From Bacteroidales bacterium Bact_13 (GTDB lineage: Bacteria > Bacteroidota > Bacteroidia > Bacteroidales > UBA932), in the NCBI GenBank assembly GCA_001602845.1, contig LUZE01000145.1:1-57376 (forward strand): a stretch of 57,376 nt of DNA. Reading direction: 5' to 3'. The number at the start of each line of letters is the position of its first letter. Positions within the stretch are counted from its first letter, which is position 1. This document shows, piece after piece, positions 1-8,928 of the stretch. The position numbers and the translations under genes were made by a program. The notes below the pieces were generated by a model that was given only the letters and a program-made list of their open reading frames with translations, did no database searches and was not told the DNA's origin.

Positions 1-162
1 AGCCACGAGGGCTCTGACCTCGCCAAAGGCAAAGCCCGCACAAGCGAAGCGACGGTCGATGGTGCAACACCCAGAGCGCCAAGCAAGCAAACAGCGTCAT
101 TGATGCTCTGGACGGCAGAGAAGGTTTTGGATATATTCGGGGTGTTGAGTACCTTTGTTCCT
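1..162. other. Leading non-coding stretch with repeat fragment
   Basis: No gene is supported here. Bases 64-94 are a 31-base perfect match to 37140-37170, the right end of the inverted-repeat element near recQ, so this looks like the end of a second copy cut by the window edge. The GAGCG(T/A)AGCGA-like sequence just upstream is also shared in degenerate form. The rest (95-162) carries the promoter of the alpha/beta hydrolase gene. Confidence 0.6.
126..157 (+). promoter_or_regulatory. Bacteroidetes-type promoter of the alpha/beta hydrolase gene
   Basis: TTTG at 126-129 and TACCTTTG at 150-157, separated by 20 bases, match the -33 TTTG / -7 TAnnTTTG arrangement of the Bacteroidetes primary sigma factor. 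Only five bases separate the -7 box from the ATG at 163, so the transcript would start at or beside the start codon. Confidence 0.65.
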
Positions 163-1461
163 ATGAAGAAGATACTGCTACTTGTGACTGTCGGGCTGAT
201 GGCCTGCGGTCTGTGCCGGGCGCAGCTGCCTGCCGGGACATGGTCGGGCGCGCTTGACATTCAGGGCGTCTCTCTGACGCTGGTGTTTAACTTTTCTGAA
301 GACGGATGTACGCTCGACGTGCCCGACCAGGGCACAAAAGACTTGAAAGCCAATGCGTCGCTGACGGCGCTGGGCGCCGTGCACGTGGATGTGCCCTCGA
401 TCGGGGCCTCGTTCGAGGGCTATCGTTTCGGAGACAAGATCAACGGCACCTTCTCGCAGTACGGCGTTTCATTTCCGCTGACACTCGTACCCGGCGCACC
501 GGAACGGAAGCGCCCGCAGACGCCGCAACCGCCCTATCCTTATACGACGGAAGAAGTATCCTTTACCAATGTGGACGCTGTATTGCGCGGCACGTTGACC
601 TTGCCCGAGGGCTATACTAATCAGACACTGGTGCTGCTGATGGTCACGGGCAGCGGACTGCAGGACCGTGACGAGACGCTGTACGAGCACAAACCCTTTG
701 CCGTCATCGCCGATTACCTTGCGCGCCGGGGCATCGCGACGCTGCGCTACGACGACCGCGGCTTCGGAGAATCGACGGGCGACATGATTCGTGTCACGAC
801 CGAGGACTTGAAGAACGATGCCGTGGCAGGCATCGCCCTGTTGCGCACGCGTTTCGACCACGTGGGCGTGATCGGCCACAGCGAGGGCGGTACAATCGCC
901 CTGATGCTGGCCACCGAGAAAAAAGTCGATTTCATCATCAGCCTGGCCGGGGTGGTGGTTTCCGGCCGCGAAACGCTGCTGGCACAGAACCGCGACGGAC
1001 TGCTGCAGGCAGGCATCGACGAGAAGACGACGGATGCCTATTGCAAGGCCCTGGAAGATATCTTCACTGCCGTGACGGACGGACTGCCGATGCCTTCGGC
1101 AGAAGATTACAATCTGCCGACACCGCTGAAGCAGAACCTGCAGCAGGTGCAGGCACAGCTGGGGCTTCCGTATCTGCGCTACTTCGTGAAACTCGATCTG
1201 TCAAAACGGCTGGATGCGGTCACCTGCCCGGTACTGGCGCTCAACGGCACAAAGGACACGCAGGTCGACTGCACGGCGAACCTGGGCGCCCTGGACCGCG
1301 GCCTGCCGATGTCTGAAAAGAACAAGGTCCAGGCGATGGAAGGGCTTAACCATCTCTTCCAGCATTGTACAACCGGCATTGCCGCCGAATATCCGCAAAT
1401 CGAGGAAACCTTCTCGCCGGAAGTGCTCGCCCTGATTGCCGACTGGCTGCTGGGTCTGTGA
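163..1461 (+). CDS. Exported alpha/beta hydrolase
   Basis: A 432-residue serine hydrolase. The start at 163 is preferred to an upstream in-frame ATG at 100 because it begins a clean signal peptide (MKKILLLVTV..., cleavage near CRAQ) and lies just after a good -7 box. Residues about 22-110 form a small beta-rich N-terminal domain of the kind seen in Bacteroidetes hydrolases; the hydrolase fold follows from about 135. The GHSEGG nucleophile elbow places the serine at residue 240. Asp365 in GTKDT and His397 in LNHLF complete a plausible triad. YDDRGFGES is the usual strand-turn motif of the fold. The substrate is unknown; esterase or acyl-peptide activity on imported compounds is possible. The gene converges on the next one with a 7-base gap and no visible hairpin. 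Confidence 0.85.
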   Translation: MKKILLLVTVGLMACGLCRAQLPAGTWSGALDIQGVSLTLVFNFSEDGCTLDVPDQGTKDLKANASLTALGAVHVDVPSIGASFEGYRFGDKINGTFSQYGVSFPLTLVPGAPERKRPQTPQPPYPYTTEEVSFTNVDAVLRGTLTLPEGYTNQTLVLLMVTGSGLQDRDETLYEHKPFAVIADYLARRGIATLRYDDRGFGESTGDMIRVTTEDLKNDAVAGIALLRTRFDHVGVIGHSEGGTIALMLATEKKVDFIISLAGVVVSGRETLLAQNRDGLLQAGIDEKTTDAYCKALEDIFTAVTDGLPMPSAEDYNLPTPLKQNLQQVQAQLGLPYLRYFVKLDLSKRLDAVTCPVLALNGTKDTQVDCTANLGALDRGLPMSEKNKVQAMEGLNHLFQHCTTGIAAEYPQIEETFSPEVLALIADWLLGL

Positions 1462-1468
1462 TTTACGC

Positions 1469-1981
1469 TTATTCTTCGGTATCCCGAGGCTTTTCGTCCT
1501 TGGGTGCGCGATGTAAATAATAAGTGGCCTGTTCGCTGGCGCCATAACCGAAAAGACCGACGGTTGCCTCGGGTTGGCGGAGAATCATGTTGTCTCCGTT
1601 CATCTCGACCTCATAGATACCGAGCAGTACGATGGCCTTGCCATTATCGCCTTTGTCGAGGCCTTTCTTGAATTCTATGATGCCAGTCGATTCGTTATAG
1701 GTGAAACTCTCGATGTCCGGAAACTCAAAATTGAACCAAAGCGTTGCATAGTTCGTTTTGCTGAGTAGCAGGCGACAGTACTCCGTAGAAAAGTCAGTCG
1801 TGTTTGTGGTAGTTGTCGCATTGCCGTTTATGGTTACCGAGGCCGTGACGACAAGCTTGTCGAACACCCAGAAACCGTAAGGAGTCCCGTCAACATCGTC
1901 TTCACGATTAAAAGACTCGCAGGAACAAAGCATAAATGTGGCGAATATGCCGATCAGGATGGTGCTGAAAAACTTTTTCAT
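1469..1981 (-). CDS. Small lipoprotein, lipocalin-like
   Basis: A 170-residue hypothetical protein. The N-terminus is a lipoprotein signal peptide ending in LCSC, so lipidation and membrane anchoring are expected. After the lipobox the protein is short and beta-rich (GFWVFDKLVV..., then alternating strands), similar in shape to the lipocalin-like proteins common in Bacteroidetes, but no diagnostic motif is visible. It lies 58 bases downstream of the UvrA-like gene on the same strand. I see no TAnnTTTG box upstream, so it may be co-transcribed with that gene. The function is unknown. Confidence 0.7.
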   Translation of the reverse strand: MKKFFSTILIGIFATFMLCSCESFNREDDVDGTPYGFWVFDKLVVTASVTINGNATTTTNTTDFSTEYCRLLLSKTNYATLWFNFEFPDIESFTYNESTGIIEFKKGLDKGDNGKAIVLLGIYEVEMNGDNMILRQPEATVGLFGYGASEQATYYLHRAPKDEKPRDTEE

Positions 1982-2039
1982 GATAGTATAGTATTAAACA
2001 ATAGTTTAAGTACTACAAAAATTGTGCCTGCTGAAATCC

Positions 2040-4304
2040 TTACAGGTAGCCGGCGGTGACGGAGGCGGGGCAGCGAAGGAGGCCGGCGGGGGAGCCGGTG
2101 TAGAGCAGCCGGCCGCCGTCCTCTCCGGCGCCGGGGCCGAGTTCCAGCAGGAAGTCCGCACTGCGGATGACGTCGAGGTTGTGCTCAATCATGTAGACTG
2201 TATTGCCTCGCTCGACGAGCGAGTCGAAGAGCCGGATGATGTGACGGATGTCCTGTACGTGCAGGCCGTCCGTGGGCTCGTCCACGATGAAAATGCGCCC
2301 CTCCACGCCCAGGTAGGTGGCCAGCTTCAGCCGCTGAAGCTCGCCGCCCGAGAGCGTCGAGAGCGCCTGGTTCAGGTGCAGGTACTGAAGGCCTACGTCC
2401 ACCAGCGGCCGGAGTTTCTGCTCAATGACGGTCCCGGCGAAGAAGCGGGAGGCCAGCCGCACGGAAAGGTCCATGGCCTGCGCGATGTTGAGCGTTTCGC
2501 CGGTCACGGGGCTGGTCAGCGTATAGTGCAGCGCCTCGTCGCGGTAACGCAGTCCGCCGCAGGCCTCGCAGGTCGTCTCGATGGCATCCATGAACGCCAT
2601 TTCCGACACGATGACACCCTTTCCGCCGCATACCGGGCAGGCGCCCGCCCCATTGAATGTGAAGTATGCTTCCTTGATCTTGTGCGCCCGCGCAAAGGCC
2701 TTGCGGATATCACCCGCAACGTCCATGTACGTGCCGGGCGTGGACCGCAGGCTGACGCCGATGTTCTTCTGACTGATGTAGATGACTTGCTCCGGATCGG
2801 GGAACTGCTGCCGGAAGCATTCCATCAGCGAGCTCTTGCCCGAACCCGCCACGCCGGCCACGACGCCAAAGACGCCCAGCGGAAAGTCTACCGACAAGTC
2901 CTGCAGATTGTTCAGCGAGGCATGCTCCACCCGAAATGAGCCGCTGCCTGTCCGCGGCACGGCCTTAAACGGCAGCCGCTCCTCGACGAGATGCCCCGTC
3001 GCGGTATCGCTCTTCAGCAGTTCGTCCCACGACCCCTCAAACATAATCCGGCCGCCGTCGATGCCGGGGCCCGGCCCCAGGTCTACGATGTGGTCGGCGA
3101 TGCGGATCATCTCAGGATGATGCTCCACCAGCAGCACGGTGTTGCCCGCGTCGCGGAGCCGCCGCACCGAGCGTTTCAGCCGCTCGATGTCGCGCGGATG
3201 CAGCCCCACGCTCGGTTCGTCGAGGATGTACAGCACATCGGCCAGCGACGAGTTGATGTACTTGGCAATCTTACAGCGCTGTGCCTCGCCGCCCGATAGC
3301 GTGCCGACCGGCCGGTTCAACGACAGATAGCCCAATCCGATCTCCTCCAGGGCCGTCAGGCGCGCCCCGATGACCTCTTTCAAATCCGCGGCCAGCGGGT
3401 CCGAAAGCCCCTGGACCCACGCATTCAGCCGCGTGACAGACATCGCGCAGATCTCCGCGATGTTCAGCCCCTCGATCCTGCAAGTCAGCACTTTGGGATT
3501 GAGTCGCGCGCCACCGCAGTCCGGGCAGGTGCCCATGGTGAGCATGGGGTTCAGCACGGCGGCGTGCAGCAGGCCCTCCTCCGAGTTGATGATGCTGCGG
3601 TACATGCGTGGGATCAGGCCCTCGTACTTGGCGGTCTTGGGCCAGTTCGCAGGCGGGTTCTTGAGCCGGATCTGCGGGCTGTTGAGGAAGAGGTCCAGTT
3701 CTTCGGGCGAGTAGTCCTTGATTTTCTTGTCGAGGTCGAACAGGCCGCTGTGCGCATAGCGGATCCAGCGCCAGCCGCCCTTGCCGAAGGCGATGTAATG
3801 GATCGTGTCCTCGTCGTTGAGGCTCTTGTCAAAATCCACGAGCTTGTGGATGTCGAGTTCGCGGATCTCGCCCAGCCCGGCGCAGCGCGGGCAGCTGCCC
3901 TGCGGATGGTTGAAGCTGAAGCTGTCGGAGTATCCCACGAACGGCTTGCCGACGCGCGAGAAGAGCAGGCGAAGCAGCGCATAGATGTCGGTGTAGGTGC
4001 CGACGGTCGAGCGGGAGTTCTGTGCGGGCTTTTTCTGATCGATGACGATGGCGATGGGCAGGCCCTCAATGCTGTCGACCTTCGGCCGCCCGTATTTCGG
4101 CAGGTACTGCTGCACGAAGGTGGGAAAGGTGTCGTTGAGCTCACGGCGGCTCTTCGCGGCGATGGTGTCCATTACCAGCGAACTTTTGCCGGAACCCGAA
4201 ACGCCCGTGAAAATGGTGATCTTGTATTTCGGTATGTCGAGCGAGAGGTCGCGCAGGTTGTTCTCGCGCGCACCCCGGATCTGGATGGTGTCGAAGGTTT
4301 TCAT
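2040..4304 (-). CDS. Stand-alone UvrA-like tandem ABC ATPase
   Basis: A 754-residue protein with the UvrA architecture of two ABC ATPase halves. It has Walker A GVSGSGKS near residue 34 and GVAGSGKS near 483, signatures LSGGEAQR near 335 and LSGGELQR near 649, and Walker B ILDEPS and IVDEPT. Zinc-type CxxC pairs appear in CPRC, CPDC, CPVC and CEAC. Canonical UvrA has about 940 residues; this shorter form belongs with UvrA paralogues sometimes linked to drug tolerance (DrrC-like) and may not serve UvrBC repair. I chose the ATG at 4304 over a TTG one codon upstream. A TAACTTTG -7 box ends 5 bases before it. No uvrB or uvrC is nearby. Confidence 0.85.
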   Translation of the reverse strand: MKTFDTIQIRGARENNLRDLSLDIPKYKITIFTGVSGSGKSSLVMDTIAAKSRRELNDTFPTFVQQYLPKYGRPKVDSIEGLPIAIVIDQKKPAQNSRSTVGTYTDIYALLRLLFSRVGKPFVGYSDSFSFNHPQGSCPRCAGLGEIRELDIHKLVDFDKSLNDEDTIHYIAFGKGGWRWIRYAHSGLFDLDKKIKDYSPEELDLFLNSPQIRLKNPPANWPKTAKYEGLIPRMYRSIINSEEGLLHAAVLNPMLTMGTCPDCGGARLNPKVLTCRIEGLNIAEICAMSVTRLNAWVQGLSDPLAADLKEVIGARLTALEEIGLGYLSLNRPVGTLSGGEAQRCKIAKYINSSLADVLYILDEPSVGLHPRDIERLKRSVRRLRDAGNTVLLVEHHPEMIRIADHIVDLGPGPGIDGGRIMFEGSWDELLKSDTATGHLVEERLPFKAVPRTGSGSFRVEHASLNNLQDLSVDFPLGVFGVVAGVAGSGKSSLMECFRQQFPDPEQVIYISQKNIGVSLRSTPGTYMDVAGDIRKAFARAHKIKEAYFTFNGAGACPVCGGKGVIVSEMAFMDAIETTCEACGGLRYRDEALHYTLTSPVTGETLNIAQAMDLSVRLASRFFAGTVIEQKLRPLVDVGLQYLHLNQALSTLSGGELQRLKLATYLGVEGRIFIVDEPTDGLHVQDIRHIIRLFDSLVERGNTVYMIEHNLDVIRSADFLLELGPGAGEDGGRLLYTGSPAGLLRCPASVTAGYL

Positions 4305-4309
4305 CAAGA

Positions 4310-4317
4310 CAAAGTTA
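4310..4317 (-). promoter_or_regulatory. -7 promoter element, UvrA-like gene
   Basis: TAACTTTG on the minus strand, five bases before the ATG at 4304, matching TAnnTTTG. The spacing predicts a leaderless or nearly leaderless mRNA. Confidence 0.55.
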
Positions 4318-4347
4318 AAAAAATAAGGGGAGAATCGGGATAATTTG

Positions 4348-4355
4348 TATATTTG
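4348..4355 (+). promoter_or_regulatory. -7 promoter element, dsbD operon
   Basis: TATATTTG 29 bases upstream of the dsbD ATG. It is divergent from the UvrA-like gene promoter. The leader contains an AAAGGGAA purine run about 8 bases before the start. Confidence 0.6.
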
Positions 4356-4384
4356 TCAGATACACCAAAGACAAAGGGAACCCC

Positions 4385-6391
4385 ATGCGATACATCAAAT
4401 TACTGATCCTGACCCTGCTGCTGGCCGTTCCGGCCTTTGCACAGCAGCCCGTGTCCTGGAAGGCCGAGGCCGTCCGGGTGGAAGGCAATACCTATGAGAT
4501 CCGCGCCACGGGCACGATTGCCGGCAACTGGCACATCTACGACCTGACCGACTACGGATACAACGGCCCGAACGGCACGTTGTTCACCGTCGAAGCCGGC
4601 GACAAGGTCAAGTTGCTCGGCGACCCGTACATCTCCTCGGAGGTGCACAAGGGCTTCGATGACGTGTTCGGCATCGAGATCGGCACCTGCGACGGGCCGG
4701 TGATCATCTGCCAGAAAGTGGAGCTGCTGCAGGGGAATGAAGTGACGGTTCCCGTGACGGTGGAATGGCAGGCCTGCAACGACGAGAACTGCATCCCGCC
4801 GGACGATGTGACGATCGATGTGACCCTGCCGGGCGGTGAAGGCCTGCCGGTAGTGGCTGCGACGGAGGACGAAGGTGCGAATGATTTGGCGCCCGGCGAG
4901 GGCAAATCCATCTGGGGCCTGATCCTCGAGGCGATCGCCTGGGGTTTCGTGGCGCTGCTCACGCCTTGCGTTTTCCCGATGATCCCGATGACGGTGAGCT
5001 TCTTCCTGAAGCAGAACCAGACGGCGGAAGGGGAGGAAAAGAAGAAAGGCCGCGGCAAGTGGCTGGCCACGATCTTCGGCCTGTCGATCGTGGGTCTTTA
5101 TACCATTCCGATTGCGGTCATCATCCTGATTACGTACTTCGCCGGCGGCGAAGCCGTGACGGCCGACATCTTCAACTGGCTGGCGACGCACTGGCTGCCG
5201 AATATCATCTTCTTCCTGATTTTCATGATCTTCGCAGCCTCGTTCTTCGGCGCTTTCGAGATTACCCTGCCGAACTCCTGGCTCAACAAGTCGGATGCCA
5301 AGAGCAACAAGGGCGGCTTGGCCGGCGTGTTCTTCGTGGCCCTGACCCTGGTGCTGGTTTCGTTCTCGTGCACGGGGCCGATCGTGGGCTCGGTGCTCAT
5401 CAAGAGCACGCAGGGACAGTTCTGGGAGCCGATCATCACGATGCTCGCCTTCTCGATCGCGTTCGCCCTGCCGTTTACGCTGCTGGCCTTCGCACCCAGC
5501 TTGCTCAGCAAGCTTCCGAAGAGCGGCGGCTGGCTTAACAGCGTGAAGGTGGTGCTGGGCTTCGTCGAGGTGGCGCTGGGCTTCAAGTTCCTCAGCGTGG
5601 CCGACCAGACCTACCACTGGCACCTGCTCGACCGCGAGGTCTACCTGGCCATCTGGATCGTGGTCTTCACCCTGCTGGGACTCTACCTCATGGGCAAGAT
5701 CAAGTTCAAATATGACAGCCCGGTGCAGCACATCAGCGTCTTCCGCCTGATTCTGATCATCATCGACTTCACGTTCGTGGTATATATGATCCCTGGAATG
5801 TGGGGCGCTCCGCTCAAGGCCCTCTCGGGCTATCTGCCGCCCATTACGACGCAGGATTTCGTGCTAGACCCGGCACAGCATTCGGGCGGGACGACCTATG
5901 TCGTCGGGGCGCAGGATGACGAGGATGGCGCCCTTTCCCATCGTAAATATGCGGATTTCCTGCACATGCCCTACGACATTCCCGCTTTCTTCGATTACGA
6001 AGAGGCTCGTGCCTACGCGGCGAAGGTCGGAAAGCCCGTGCTGCTCGACTTTACCGGCCACGGCTGCGTGAACTGCCGGGAGATGGAATCACGCGTCTGG
6101 AGTGATCCCCGCGTGCTGAAAATGATGAAGAACGACTATGTGGTCTGCTCGCTCTTCGGCGACGACAAGAAAGTGCTCGACAAGGCGGACTGGGTAACGA
6201 CCGAGGACGGCAAGGTGCTCAAGAGCCTGGGCAAGATCAACTCGTACTTCATGATGAAGCGCTACCACGTGAACGCGCAGCCCTATTATGTGATCCTCGA
6301 TCCGGTGACGGAAAAGAACAAGGTCCCGGCCCGGAGCTACAACCTTGACGTGGACGGATATGTCAAATTCCTTGAAAATGGACTGAAATGA
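4385..6391 (+). CDS. dsbD: Thiol:disulfide interchange protein DsbD
   Basis: A 668-residue inner-membrane protein that passes electrons from cytoplasmic thioredoxin to periplasmic thiol proteins. A signal peptide (cleavage near AFAQ) is followed by an N-terminal DsbD-alpha-type domain with the pair in ACNDENC. Residues about 170-480 hold multiple membrane segments, with conserved TPCVFPMIP and SFSCTGPIVG around the transmembrane cysteines. The C-terminal thioredoxin-like domain has GCVNC with cysteines 561 and 564. Its stop overlaps the start of the TlpA-like gene (ATGA), so the two are probably translated together and work as donor and client. Confidence 0.93.
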   Translation: MRYIKLLILTLLLAVPAFAQQPVSWKAEAVRVEGNTYEIRATGTIAGNWHIYDLTDYGYNGPNGTLFTVEAGDKVKLLGDPYISSEVHKGFDDVFGIEIGTCDGPVIICQKVELLQGNEVTVPVTVEWQACNDENCIPPDDVTIDVTLPGGEGLPVVAATEDEGANDLAPGEGKSIWGLILEAIAWGFVALLTPCVFPMIPMTVSFFLKQNQTAEGEEKKKGRGKWLATIFGLSIVGLYTIPIAVIILITYFAGGEAVTADIFNWLATHWLPNIIFFLIFMIFAASFFGAFEITLPNSWLNKSDAKSNKGGLAGVFFVALTLVLVSFSCTGPIVGSVLIKSTQGQFWEPIITMLAFSIAFALPFTLLAFAPSLLSKLPKSGGWLNSVKVVLGFVEVALGFKFLSVADQTYHWHLLDREVYLAIWIVVFTLLGLYLMGKIKFKYDSPVQHISVFRLILIIIDFTFVVYMIPGMWGAPLKALSGYLPPITTQDFVLDPAQHSGGTTYVVGAQDDEDGALSHRKYADFLHMPYDIPAFFDYEEARAYAAKVGKPVLLDFTGHGCVNCREMESRVWSDPRVLKMMKNDYVVCSLFGDDKKVLDKADWVTTEDGKVLKSLGKINSYFMMKRYHVNAQPYYVILDPVTEKNKVPARSYNLDVDGYVKFLENGLK

Positions 6392-6861
6392 AAAAAATAT
6401 TGCTCTGCTGCCTGCTGCTGGCCGGACTGTCCGCCGCAGGCTTTGCCCAAAACATCCGGGAAGGCGTCCAGGCCCCCGATTTCTCCGCACAGAAAGTTGA
6501 CGGAACGGTTTTTACACTCTCTTCGCTGCAGGGCAAGTATGTCGTGCTCGATTTCTGGGGCAGCTGGTGTAAATGGTGCATCAAAGGTTTCCCGGACATG
6601 AAGGCTGCGTATGCGAAATACAAGGACAAGATCGAGTTCGTGGGCGTTGCCTGCGGAGATACGGAAGCGAAGTGGAAGGCCGCTACGGCGAAATACGAGC
6701 TTCCCTGGATCAGCGTGCTCAATCCTGCGGCGAACGACCTGTCCAAAGTCTATGAAATACAGGGTTTCCCCACGAAAATGGTCCTCGACCCCAAAGGCAA
6801 GATCGTGAAGATCATTCTCGGCGAGGATCCCGCCTTCTACACTTATCTGGAGTCGCTATAG
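6388..6861 (+). CDS. Exported TlpA/ResA-like thioredoxin
   Basis: A 157-residue periplasmic thioredoxin-fold protein. It has a signal peptide (cleavage after GFAQ) and a redox motif WCKWC (Cys61, Cys64) in the context VLDFWGSW, followed by the usual cis-proline strand GFPTKMV. This is the size and layout of AhpC/TSA-type TlpA proteins. Translational coupling to dsbD (4-base overlap) suggests it is kept reduced by DsbD. Its 3' end overlaps the end of the convergent PLD gene by 6 bases. The specific client is unknown; cytochrome c maturation or general disulfide reduction are both possible. Confidence 0.88.
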   Translation: MKKILLCCLLLAGLSAAGFAQNIREGVQAPDFSAQKVDGTVFTLSSLQGKYVVLDFWGSWCKWCIKGFPDMKAAYAKYKDKIEFVGVACGDTEAKWKAATAKYELPWISVLNPAANDLSKVYEIQGFPTKMVLDPKGKIVKIILGEDPAFYTYLESL

Positions 6862-7977
6862 CTGCGATTTGAACAGCCGGAGGAATCGCTCCCGGAAGCG
6901 ATTGTCCTTCGACCGGCGGGCGGCTTCGTCCGCAGAGACTTCGCGGCATTCTTTCAGCAGATCCAGGAAACAGGCCTTCTCGTCGACGGTGGTTGCCGTA
7001 TCGCGGATGAAGGCGCAGACTTCATAATCGAGATACAGGCTCCGATTGTCGAAGTTGACCGAGCCGATCCAGCACTGTACGTCGTCGCAGATGAAAACCT
7101 TGCTGTGATCGAAGCGGGGCAGATATTCATAGATGCGGATGCCGGCTTCCAGCAGTTCCGGGAAAAACGACTGGTTGGCGATTCTCATAAAATCGTGGTC
7201 TGCCTTTTCCGGAACGATGATGCGGACATCGATGCCGCGGGCTGCCGCCGCTTTGAGGGCGGAAACAAGCGTGTCGGGCGGGCAGAAGTAGGGCGTCTCA
7301 AAGTAGGCGTAGTCCCGGGCTGTCTGCAGGGCTTCGAGGTATCGCTTCACGAAGATGGGATAGGCGGGTCCGCCTGCGACGATTTCGATCTCGTCGTCCG
7401 GCGCGGGAGCTTGGGGCCCAGCCGGTGCCCCGGTGCCGCCCAGCGCTGTCCACATGCGGTAAAAAACGTATTCCAGCTGGGCCACGGGCGGGCCTTCGAT
7501 CCGAAGATGCGTATCGCGCCAGTGATAACGGTAGTCATCGGTCAGGTTCATCCCGCCCAGATAGCCGATCCGGGAGTCGATGACCACGATTTTCCGGTGG
7601 TCGCGCAGATCGATGCCGGAAAGGGCGTCCCACCGTTTAAAATCGGTGAAAAAACGGACTTCGATACCGGCTTTCTCCATTTCGGTAAAAAAGCGTTTGG
7701 GCATGAGGCCGTGGACAACGTTCTCGACGATCAGCCGGACCGGGATTCCTTCTGCCGCCTTGCGCACCAGGACATCGCGGACCGCCCGGCCTGATTCGTC
7801 GTCGGCGAAGTGATAATACTCCAGACAGATCGACGAGCGGGCCTGCTCCAGGTCGGCCAGCAGCAGTTCCCATTTCCGCTCGCCCGAATGGATGACTTCC
7901 AGTTTCGGGGCGGCGTTCGCCAGGCTTCCGAGCACAAGCAACAACCAGCAGAGCAGGATGGACGATTTCTTTGCCAA
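6856..7977 (-). CDS. Exported phospholipase D / cardiolipin synthase-like protein
   Basis: A 373-residue PLD-superfamily protein with two complete HKD motifs: HRKIVVID then GGMN, and HSKVFICD then GSVN. It has a signal peptide but lacks the N-terminal membrane helices of classical cardiolipin synthase, so a periplasmic or secreted lipid phosphodiesterase/transferase is likely. No ATG precedes the signal peptide: the only usable start is the TTG at 7977, directly after the cbiB stop in the same frame (stop 7981-7983, one codon between). It is the last gene of the cobalamin minus-strand operon, and a role in cobalamin chemistry is not obvious. Confidence 0.82.
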   Translation of the reverse strand: MAKKSSILLCWLLLVLGSLANAAPKLEVIHSGERKWELLLADLEQARSSICLEYYHFADDESGRAVRDVLVRKAAEGIPVRLIVENVVHGLMPKRFFTEMEKAGIEVRFFTDFKRWDALSGIDLRDHRKIVVIDSRIGYLGGMNLTDDYRYHWRDTHLRIEGPPVAQLEYVFYRMWTALGGTGAPAGPQAPAPDDEIEIVAGGPAYPIFVKRYLEALQTARDYAYFETPYFCPPDTLVSALKAAAARGIDVRIIVPEKADHDFMRIANQSFFPELLEAGIRIYEYLPRFDHSKVFICDDVQCWIGSVNFDNRSLYLDYEVCAFIRDTATTVDEKACFLDLLKECREVSADEAARRSKDNRFRERFLRLFKSQL

Positions 7978-7980
7978 GGA

Positions 7981-8928
7981 CTACAAGGTATTGGAAAGGA
8001 ACAGGATCAGTATTACAAGAAGCACCATCACAGTTTCGGCCAGCCGGTTGATGCGGACCGCCCGCTGCATGTCGGCGGTGGTCAGCAGGCGATCGTTCGT
8101 TCCGATGTACGGTTTCCAGACCTCCTCGCCGAAGTAGTTGTGCGGCCCGCCGAAGCGGCAGTCGAGGATGGCGGCCAGGGCGGCTTCGGGATGGCCGGAG
8201 TTGGGGCTCAGGTGCAATTGCCCGTTCTTGTGCACCCAGCCGATCTTTCCGAGTTTACCGCCAACCAGCAGCATCAGGAAAGCGGTCAGCCGGGCCGGAA
8301 TCCAGCCGGCCACGTCGTCGAGCCGGGCGGCGAAGCGTCCGAAATCGAGATACCGTTCGTTGCGGTAGCCGATCATCGAGTCAAGGGTGTTGATCATCTT
8401 GTAGGCCATCATGCCCGGCACGCCGAGCAGTGCGAACCAGAAGAGGGGGGCGATGACGCCGTCGTTGAGGTTCTCGGCGAGGGTTTCGAGTGCAGCGGTG
8501 CGGATCTCCTGGGCCGAGAGTTCCGACGTGTCGCGGCCCACGATGCGGGCTACCTGCGTACGGCCTTCTTCCAGTGACCGGTCCACGGCCCGGAAGACTT
8601 CGCGGACTTCGCGGATGAGGGTCGTGCCGGCCAGGCAGAAGAAGATGAGTACGGCTTTGACGATCCACTCCAGCCAGTGGCCCAGGCCGGCCTTTTCACC
8701 GAGATAGCGGAGTGCACCGAGCAGGAACAGCGTCAAGGCGAATGTGCCGACAACCAGCAGAATGGTCAGCAAAGCGCCTTTCAGGCGGCGGTTCTTCCCT
8801 TTGTTCCAGTGCTTTTCCCCGGCTGCGATCAATTTGCCGAAGCCCACGACGGGATGGGGCAGCCACGCGGGGTCGCCGATCAGCAGGTCCAGGAGCCAGC
8901 CGGCCAACAGCGTGATGATCCGGCTCAC
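7981..8928 (-). CDS. cbiB: Adenosylcobinamide-phosphate synthase CbiB
   Basis: A 315-residue membrane enzyme that attaches the aminopropanol arm (or its phosphate) to adenosylcobyric acid. Family landmarks: GWLLDLLIGDPAWLPHP at the N-terminus, the central TLAENLNDGVIAPLFWF, NTLDSMIGYRNERY, and NSGHPEAALA. Several membrane segments lie in the first half and at the C-terminus. The start is GTG at 8928, overlapping the TGA of the upstream cobD (GTGA). It is placed directly after its substrate-making gene. Also called cobD in Pseudomonas nomenclature. Confidence 0.93.
   Translation of the reverse strand: MSRIITLLAGWLLDLLIGDPAWLPHPVVGFGKLIAAGEKHWNKGKNRRLKGALLTILLVVGTFALTLFLLGALRYLGEKAGLGHWLEWIVKAVLIFFCLAGTTLIREVREVFRAVDRSLEEGRTQVARIVGRDTSELSAQEIRTAALETLAENLNDGVIAPLFWFALLGVPGMMAYKMINTLDSMIGYRNERYLDFGRFAARLDDVAGWIPARLTAFLMLLVGGKLGKIGWVHKNGQLHLSPNSGHPEAALAAILDCRFGGPHNYFGEEVWKPYIGTNDRLLTTADMQRAVRINRLAETVMVLLVILILFLSNTL

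Noticed and set aside
4400-5731. Long open frame antisense to dsbD as a gene
   Set aside because: It mirrors the codons of the clearly conserved dsbD, its protein is His/Glu/Arg-rich without any domain, and no promoter or ribosome site fits. The same applies to other long antisense frames in this GC-rich sequence.
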